Source: CAZQYC01 sp043746555 (GTDB taxonomy: Bacteria > Pseudomonadota > Gammaproteobacteria > Steroidobacterales > Steroidobacteraceae). From it: a stretch of DNA of 14,518 nt. Both the position numbers and the translations under genes were made by a program. This document shows positions 7,618-12,981 of the stretch, piece by piece; the first letter of the stretch is position 1, and every line of letters starts with the position of its first letter. The DNA lies in assembly GCA_043746555.1 (NCBI GenBank), contig JAYTQU010000387.1, forward strand, positions 1-14,518, written 5' to 3'. A model generated the notes under the pieces. It was not told the DNA's origin, did not search any database, and worked only from the letters and a program-made list of their open reading frames with translations.

Positions 7618-7635
7618 CTGTGCGCTGTGTCACAG
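7618..7635 (+). promoter_or_regulatory. CRP/Clp-like operator palindrome
   Basis: CTGTGC-GCTGTG-TCACAG matches the CRP-family pattern TGTGA-N6-TCACA with one mismatch (C for A in the left half) and one further symmetrical pair outside. It lies about 130 bases upstream of the riboswitch. An 18-base imperfect palindrome can occur by chance, so this is tentative. Confidence 0.35.
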
Positions 7636-7746
7636 GACATCGATAGTCGGTCGTAGATTTTGTCTTAACACCTTTACAGAAGCGGTCGACTTGAGCGAGA
7701 TTAACTTCCGAACTATGGGTCTCTTTGAAACAACCTATTTATCGTA

Positions 7747-7830
7747 ACTGCAAAAGGCAAACTTGGCGAAAGCCGAGGACGCAAAGTCACCGGTCTAAGG
7801 GAGCAATCCTAGGACGGCGGGGCCGCCAGT
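7747..7830 (+). promoter_or_regulatory. Cyclic-di-GMP-I riboswitch (GEMM-I) aptamer
   Basis: The GEMM-I core is present in order. GGCAAAC (7756-7762) opens it. The hairpin CTTGGC-GAAA-GCCGAG (7762-7777) is a six-pair stem with a GNRA tetraloop. The invariant GGACGCAAAG follows (7777-7786). The second arm, CACCGG (7788-7793) with TCTAAGG...CCTAGGA (7794-7814), resembles the tetraloop receptor (CTAAG / TAGG). GGCGGGGCC closes it (7816-7824), and ACTG (7747-7750) pairs with CAGT (7827-7830) to close P1. Aligned with the Vibrio Vc2 aptamer, the ligand-contacting G20 (first G of GGCAAAC) and A47 (in CGCAAAG) are kept. G20 favours c-di-GMP over cGAMP. It lies on the sense strand 128 bases before the 883-residue secreted protein, its evident target. 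ON or OFF behaviour cannot be read by eye. Confidence 0.92.
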
Positions 7831-7946
7831 GTATTTTCGGCATGCGCGCTCGCGCTCAGCCGACAATCTCATGCGCTCCGTAAGCGGTGTCGATTCGCGA
7901 ACTATGGACGATCGCACATTCGACGCGTATCCCGCGCTGATGCGAT

Positions 7947-7950
7947 GAGG
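7947..7950 (+). promoter_or_regulatory. Ribosome binding site of the riboswitch-controlled gene
   Basis: GAGG lies 8 bases before ATG 7959 in an A/T-rich spacer. A CTCAT at 7868-7872 in the expression platform could pair with ATGAG (7945-7949), a weak candidate for riboswitch-dependent occlusion. Confidence 0.55.
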
Positions 7951-7958
7951 ATTTTAAA

Positions 7959-10610
7959 ATGATAAAGCGTATTCTTCGGGTGATTTTTCTCGCCGCCGCG
8001 ATTGCGGCGTGCGTTGCGCCCGCCATTGCCGCCGACCTCGCGACCATTGCGGTGGTCAGCGAATCTTCCAGCGCGCAAAGCAACGTGCCGGTGACATTCG
8101 GTCAGGTGTTCAAGCAGGGCGACGTGCCATCGGGAAGTACGGTCACGGCCAAACTCACTGGCGGTGCGAGTGTTCCCATTCAAGTGGATGCGAAAGCCAC
8201 GAACACCGACGGTTCGCTGCGTCATGCGGTGATTACGCTGAAGGTCCCCTCGCTAGCGGCCAATGCAACGAGCTCAATCATTTTGAGCAGTGCGTCGTCG
8301 GCGGCAAGCGGCGGCAGCAATGTCACGCTAACGCAGTTGCTGGCGACGACGTTCGACGCCGTGATATCGCTGAACGTCGGCGGCACAACTTATTCGGCCA
8401 GCGCAAGAAGTTTATTGTCGGCGGGTACGCCGCAAAGTTGGCTCACCGGGCCATTAGTGTCGGAGTGGATAGTCGGCGCGCCAGTGAAAACTTCCGGCGG
8501 TTCGGCGCATCCGCATCTCGCGGCTTATTTTCATGTGCGCGCTTATAGTGACGGCTCGGGTGGCGTGGGTAACGTGCGAGTCGATTGCGTTGTCGAAAAC
8601 GGTTGGACACTCGTTACTGGGCCCAGTAGTTTTGACTACACGCCAAACATTACTGTCGGCGGAACATCTGTTTACTCCAGCAGCAGCATTACGCACTTCG
8701 ATCACACTCGCTGGCACAAGCAATTTTGGTGGTCGGCCACTACGGCGCCGAAGGCGTATGTAAAAGGCGATATGGCATATCTACGCGCGACCAAAGCGGT
8801 GCCGAATATCGGCGTAACCACTGTCGACAATACTTATCTGAATAGTCTCGCCCAATCCGCAACACCGATGAGCCACGGTGATATTACGCAAAACATGCCG
8901 GACACCGGGGCACACAGTGACATTGGACCGTTGCCGCGATTCGACGCGGTATATATCGCCAGCGGCGCCGACATTCGAGCGTTGCGCAACGCATTAGCCA
9001 ATCACGATTCGGCGGGCAGCTATTCGATTCACTATCGAGACGAAGCGACCGGTCGTCCCGTGTCGATCGCCGACCATCCAACCGTGTCACTGGAGGATAC
9101 GGGTACGCTACCGGCAACTTCCGGCACCACCAACAGCAACGTTGCCGATCGTGCTCATGAACCTTCGCTCGGATTTTTGGCCTACGCCGTCACCGGCGAC
9201 TACTACTACATGGAGGAGATGCAGTTTTGGACGAGTTGGAATCAACTTTCCATGACCGCGGGTTATCGAATGAATGCACAAGGCATCGTTTATCCGCACA
9301 ATCAGAATCGCGCGCAAGCGTGGGTGATGCGCAACCTTGGACAAGCAGCGTATTTGACGCCGGACTCGCATCCCTACAAGGCACAGTTGGTGGCGAGCAT
9401 CGCGAATAACACGGCGGTATACGATGCGGCGTACACGAACAACACCAGTGCCAACAGTTTGGGCGTGGTGGCGTCGTACGACGGTTACGCGCTGTTCGCG
9501 CCGTGGATGGACGATTTTATTACCTGGACCATGGCGTACTTGGTCGATTTGGGTTTCAACTCCGCGATTCCGTTTCGCGATTGGAAGTTCAAGTTTCCGG
9601 TGAATCGCGCCGGCACGAGCAACTATTGTTTTAGAAATGCAGGTGCATATCACTTACTCACCGGGACGAGCGATACGGTGTGGTATACCGATTTCAAAAC
9701 GTTTTACGATGCAAACGTCGCGGCCGGGAACATCACCGCCGTCACCAGTTGCAATTCGGGCGATGCAGTTGTTGACGGCTATCCCGCTTCAGGCGACGGC
9801 TACGTTGCAAACTTTACGCCGGCGCTGGCTGCGGCGGTGGAGGCGGGTTACCCAGGCGCATCCGCTGCGTGGGCGCGCATGAAGGCGTCGAGCGCGCAAC
9901 CGGATTTCAGTAACTACGCGGTGTGGAATGTCGTGCCGCGTGTCGATCCCGGTAGCACTTCACCTTCGGTGAGTCTTTCCGCAAGCCCGACGTCGGTCTC
10001 ATCGGGAGGAAGCTCGACCCTAACTTGGACGAGCACCAACTCAACAAGCTGTACTGCGAGCGGCGGTTGGACCGGATCGCAGACCGTCGGATCGGGATCG
10101 CAAGTGATGACTAATATCACGTCCGCTACGACGTACACGCTGACCTGTTCCGGTAGTGGCGGACCCGATGCCAGTTCGTCGGCGCAAGTGACAATTACTA
10201 GCGCGTCGCCGATGCCGACAGCGAGTCTCACGACAAGCGCTGCATCGGTGGCGAGTGGCGGCGGTGTCACGTTAACGTGGACGAGTACCAACGCGAGCGC
10301 TTGCGCGGCAAGTGGCGCGTGGACCGGAACGAAGGCGAGCTCGGGAACCGAAGCGGTATCCAATCTCATGCAGAACAGCACATTCTCGCTAACTTGCAGC
10401 GGTGCCGGCGGCACATCGTCGAGTCAAAGTACGACAGTTACTGTGACCAGCAGCGCAAGCGGCGGCGGCGGAACGCCCGCTCCAACGCCCGAATCTAAAT
10501 CCGGCGGCGGCTCGCTGGGATTCGCGTGGTTGCTGGTGCTTGGCTTGCTCTACGGTGCGCGCTTACGTGTTTCGAGCCGTCGTAGCGCTATTTCTTGGCA
10601 ATCCGCTTAA
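7959..10610 (+). CDS. Large secreted protein with Ig-like repeats and GlyGly-CTERM-like tail, under c-di-GMP riboswitch
   Basis: An 883-residue protein with a clear signal peptide (basic MIKRILR, hydrophobic core, cleavage near AIA-A, residue 24-25). Residues about 30-110 form a beta-domain with VTFGQVFKQGDVP, SVPIQVDAKA and TDGSLRHAVI. This resembles the N-terminal domain of exo-rhamnogalacturonan-lyase-like (PcRGLX/YetA) proteins (tentative). The middle (about 300-660) is Trp/Tyr-rich. Around residues 395-510, segments such as RAHEPSLGFLAYAVTGDYYY and NRAQAWVMRNLGQAAY suggest an alpha/alpha-barrel as in polysaccharide-active enzymes. Two Ig-like repeats follow (about 668-830), then a Pro/Thr linker and SGGGSLGF plus a hydrophobic segment and RLRVSSRR, a GlyGly-CTERM-like tail. 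Export by Sec, tail cleavage and surface display or release are expected. Thirteen residues follow the first Arg of the basic cluster, longer than usual. Its last 23 bases overlap the convergent FemAB-like gene. The substrate is unknown. Confidence 0.88.
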   Translation: MIKRILRVIFLAAAIAACVAPAIAADLATIAVVSESSSAQSNVPVTFGQVFKQGDVPSGSTVTAKLTGGASVPIQVDAKATNTDGSLRHAVITLKVPSLAANATSSIILSSASSAASGGSNVTLTQLLATTFDAVISLNVGGTTYSASARSLLSAGTPQSWLTGPLVSEWIVGAPVKTSGGSAHPHLAAYFHVRAYSDGSGGVGNVRVDCVVENGWTLVTGPSSFDYTPNITVGGTSVYSSSSITHFDHTRWHKQFWWSATTAPKAYVKGDMAYLRATKAVPNIGVTTVDNTYLNSLAQSATPMSHGDITQNMPDTGAHSDIGPLPRFDAVYIASGADIRALRNALANHDSAGSYSIHYRDEATGRPVSIADHPTVSLEDTGTLPATSGTTNSNVADRAHEPSLGFLAYAVTGDYYYMEEMQFWTSWNQLSMTAGYRMNAQGIVYPHNQNRAQAWVMRNLGQAAYLTPDSHPYKAQLVASIANNTAVYDAAYTNNTSANSLGVVASYDGYALFAPWMDDFITWTMAYLVDLGFNSAIPFRDWKFKFPVNRAGTSNYCFRNAGAYHLLTGTSDTVWYTDFKTFYDANVAAGNITAVTSCNSGDAVVDGYPASGDGYVANFTPALAAAVEAGYPGASAAWARMKASSAQPDFSNYAVWNVVPRVDPGSTSPSVSLSASPTSVSSGGSSTLTWTSTNSTSCTASGGWTGSQTVGSGSQVMTNITSATTYTLTCSGSGGPDASSSAQVTITSASPMPTASLTTSAASVASGGGVTLTWTSTNASACAASGAWTGTKASSGTEAVSNLMQNSTFSLTCSGAGGTSSSQSTTVTVTSSASGGGGTPAPTPESKSGGGSLGFAWLLVLGLLYGARLRVSSRRSAISWQSA
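9963..10449 (+). repeat. Two tandem Ig-like repeats, same family
   Basis: Copies at about 9963-10200 and 10211-10449 encode the same strand and cysteine pattern (LTWTSTN, Cys, GGWTG or GAWTG, Cys, Ser-Gly-x-Gly-Gly) as the arrays at the left end of the window. In both flanking cases the repeats come immediately before the sorting tail, so they probably act as a stalk. Confidence 0.65.
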
Positions 10611-11679
10611 AGGCAGCCAGACAAGCGCGTCGCGCTAATCGCGAGGCGCCGACAAACGATGCTAGGTTGTATGCGCTCAGGCGATTGAACTGACGCACCG
10701 AGTTCATCCATTCGCGTTTGTACGGTTCGCTGCCGATGCCGTAGTCGATTTCTTTGACGCGATCCACATCGAGTGCATGACGAAAAAGTTCGCGCGACAG
10801 TACCGACCCGACGGACAGTTCCGCGAATTGCTCCGCGTAAGCTAACTTGTAGATCAGCGCGCGAGCGTTGCTTACGATCCAAAATTGCGCCGCAGCCGCT
10901 TGTCCGTCGAGATAGGCGACTCCCATGCGCAGCGTTCCCAAGTCGGCGCACATTCTTGCAAAGGTGGGAATGAAGTCCGGGAACGGTTCCGGATTCTTCC
11001 AACTGCTATTGTAGATCGCGTTGTACTCGGCGACGGCTTTTGTCAGCTCTTCGTCGTTGCGCGTGTAGATTTTGATTTCGAGCGCGTGCGACTTTTTGAT
11101 TTTCTTCTCTTTGCGCGTGATGGTATTGCGCAACTGCGACGATCGCTGCGCAAAATAAGCATCGAAATCCAAACCATCGCAAGTGAGATACCAATTCTCG
11201 TACTGTCGCGATGCGATAGAAATGAATCCATGGCGACGCAGTGCGCTCCGTAAAAACTGCGAGTCAGATCGATCGGAGCGAAGATATTCAAATTCCAGTT
11301 GCGACCAACGCGGTCGCTCGCCGGCGATAGCATCGACCGTCGCGTTGATGAACTCCGCCAAACTCCGATCCGACACAGCCATTTCAGAAAACAATCCGGA
11401 AAGCAAAGTAGGGCGGTAGTCTTGCGAATAGTAGTTGGTCAAACTGCGTAGCACTTTGGTTTCGCGGTCGATACCGCACGCAAGTAAGCCGCGCGGCGAA
11501 TCGTTTGCGGTGGCGGCATAGATTCGCGCCGACATCGATTTTTCAAGCGCCGTGGTATATATGCAGCGCAACCACTCGGCGCAGAGAAATGTTTCGCCAA
11601 GTTGCGCGTACGACGCACTAGCGGCAAACGTAGCCGGTAAGTCGTCAATCGAATCGAAGGCGGAAACTTTTAACGTCAT
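10588..11679 (-). CDS. FemAB-related / GNAT acyltransferase, PEP-CTERM-system type
   Basis: A 363-residue protein with the double-GNAT layout of FemAB and CelD-like (Acetyltransf_6) proteins. The second half holds the recognisable part: a basic helix SSQLRNTITRKEKKIKK (180-196), YNSSWKNPEPFPDF (223-236), the strand-turn GVAYLDGQAAAAQFWIV (253-269), YKLAYAEQFAELSVGSVL (277-294) and the diagnostic DYGIGSEPYKREWM (312-325). Such proteins transfer aminoacyl or acetyl groups. In exosortase-A loci a FemAB-related family (TIGR03019) is a known member, but its substrate is not established. It lies 51 bases downstream of the decarboxylase gene on the same strand and is the last gene of that operon. 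Transfer of the group made by the ligase, decarboxylase and ACP to a sugar or peptide is an attractive inference. Its 3' end overlaps the convergent surface-protein gene by 23 bases. Confidence 0.85.
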   Translation of the reverse strand: MTLKVSAFDSIDDLPATFAASASYAQLGETFLCAEWLRCIYTTALEKSMSARIYAATANDSPRGLLACGIDRETKVLRSLTNYYSQDYRPTLLSGLFSEMAVSDRSLAEFINATVDAIAGERPRWSQLEFEYLRSDRSDSQFLRSALRRHGFISIASRQYENWYLTCDGLDFDAYFAQRSSQLRNTITRKEKKIKKSHALEIKIYTRNDEELTKAVAEYNAIYNSSWKNPEPFPDFIPTFARMCADLGTLRMGVAYLDGQAAAAQFWIVSNARALIYKLAYAEQFAELSVGSVLSRELFRHALDVDRVKEIDYGIGSEPYKREWMNSVRQFNRLSAYNLASFVGASRLARRACLAAFKRIAKK

Positions 11680-11730
11680 GATTGTCGGCGCGCGGTCGGT
11701 GAATGGCCGCGAGCGGCCTAAGAAAAAGTA

Positions 11731-12981
11731 TTAGAGCAGGATTTCGCGCGGTGGCGGATGGCTTAAGAACGCGAGCGGACTCGCTGTGAAGCCATATGCG
11801 CCGCTCTGGAACACAACGACCAAATCGCCCGGCTCAGCACGCGCAAGGTCCATGCGGTCGGCAAGCAAATCGAGCGGCGTGCATAAGGGGCCGACAACCG
11901 ATGCAATTTCGCGCTCGCTACCGCGCAATTTGTTGCCGATCGCAACCGGGTGATTCTTGCGAATGACTTGGCCGAAGTTGCCGGACGCCGAGAGGTGGTG
12001 ATGCAGTCCGCCGTCGCTGATTAGGAAAACCTGGCCGCGCGAGATTTTGCGATCGATAATCTTGCACACATAGACGCCTGATTCACCCACTAAGTAACGA
12101 CCAAGTTCGAGCACGAGTTCCGCTTGCGGAAGATGCTCGCTTACTTGTGCGACGAGCAGCTTTAGGTTAGCCGCAATCGGTTCTAGGTCAAGCACTTGCT
12201 CGCCGGGATACGAAGGGATGCCGAACCCGCCGCCGATGTTGAGCGAGCGTACCGGGTTCGGTGCGTGCTTCGCCAATTCAATCGCGAGCGCGACCGATTT
12301 GGTTTGCGCCTCGACGATCGCATCGGGGCGCAAGTTCTGCGAACCGCTGAAAATATGAAAGCCATGAAACTCGACCGACAAGTCTTTCAGCGAGCGCAGC
12401 ACATCCGGCACTCTCTCCGAATCGATGCCGAAGGGTTTCGGACCGCCGCTCATTTTCATGCCGGAGCCTTTCAGTTCGAAATCCGGATTGACTCGAATCG
12501 CGACGCGCGGCTTGCGATGTGTTTGCGCGCCAATCTCCGACAGCACTTTAAGCTCTCGTTCCGATTCGATATTGATTGTGATGTCGGCAGCGGCGGCGCG
12601 ATGCAGTTCACTGTCGGTCTTTCCGGGTCCGGCCATGCTAATTAGTTTTGGGTTGGCGCCCGCATCGAGCGCAACTTGCATTTCGCCGGCCGACGCTAAG
12701 TCGAGTCCATCCGTGAGTGTGAGCATGTGACGCACCACGGCGGGCATCGGATTAGCTTTAATGGCGTAGTGAAGATGCACGCCCTTGGGCAACGTGGTGC
12801 GCAGCAACTCCACTTTGCGTGTCATCACCGAACGATCATACGCATAGAAAGGCGTCATGCCGACTTGCGCCGCAATTTCCGAAAGTGATCTGCCGGCAAC
12901 CACTAGCTCATCATTGCGATCCGTGAACCACGGGTGCAGCGCATGTCGATCGCCGACAAAGATACCTTTGCTGTTGGTCAT
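11731..12981 (-). CDS. PLP-dependent decarboxylase, exosortase A system-associated
   Basis: A 416-residue fold-type III decarboxylase related to diaminopimelate/ornithine decarboxylases and matching the TIGR03099 type. After an N-terminal lead-in (FVGDRHALHPWF, 8-19) comes TPFYAYD (43-49) and the PLP-lysine motif YAIKANP with Lys75. Then follow LDLASAGEM, ISMAGPGKTDSEL, the GSGMKMSGGPKPFGID segment, HIFSGSQN, the phosphate-binding LNIGGGFGIPSY, the ELGRYLVGESG loop, GPLCTPLD (the position of the catalytic Cys of the family) and FQSGAYGFTASPLAFL near the end. It should decarboxylate an amino acid or an aminoacyl intermediate in the cytoplasm; the substrate is not known. It overlaps the ligase gene by 4 bases (ATGA), so the two are translationally coupled. 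A role in lysine biosynthesis is unlikely given this context. Confidence 0.94.
   Translation of the reverse strand: MTNSKGIFVGDRHALHPWFTDRNDELVVAGRSLSEIAAQVGMTPFYAYDRSVMTRKVELLRTTLPKGVHLHYAIKANPMPAVVRHMLTLTDGLDLASAGEMQVALDAGANPKLISMAGPGKTDSELHRAAAADITINIESERELKVLSEIGAQTHRKPRVAIRVNPDFELKGSGMKMSGGPKPFGIDSERVPDVLRSLKDLSVEFHGFHIFSGSQNLRPDAIVEAQTKSVALAIELAKHAPNPVRSLNIGGGFGIPSYPGEQVLDLEPIAANLKLLVAQVSEHLPQAELVLELGRYLVGESGVYVCKIIDRKISRGQVFLISDGGLHHHLSASGNFGQVIRKNHPVAIGNKLRGSEREIASVVGPLCTPLDLLADRMDLARAEPGDLVVVFQSGAYGFTASPLAFLSHPPPREILL

Larger units (their letters stand above)
7439..7958 (+). other. 520-base non-coding leader region upstream of the 883-aa surface protein
   Basis: No convincing gene is present. 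A 94-codon frame at 7463-7747 has no recognisable domain and runs into the riboswitch. The region contains a CRP-like palindrome (7618-7635), a poor sigma-70-like pair (TTGAGC 7691-7696, TATGGG 7714-7719, 17 apart), the riboswitch aptamer (7747-7830) and a 128-base expression platform ending in the ribosome binding site at 7947-7950. I see no hairpin plus T-run, so control is more likely at translation than by intrinsic termination (inference). Confidence 0.6.

Noticed and set aside
7463..7747. 94-codon plus-strand frame in the leader region, also a 76-codon frame at 7372-7602
   Set aside because: No recognisable domain or ribosome site, and it ends inside the riboswitch. Looks like chance open frame.
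7816..7827. GGCGGGGCCGCC palindrome as a terminator hairpin
   Set aside because: The loop would be two bases, there is no T-run, and the sequence is needed for the 3' part of the riboswitch aptamer.
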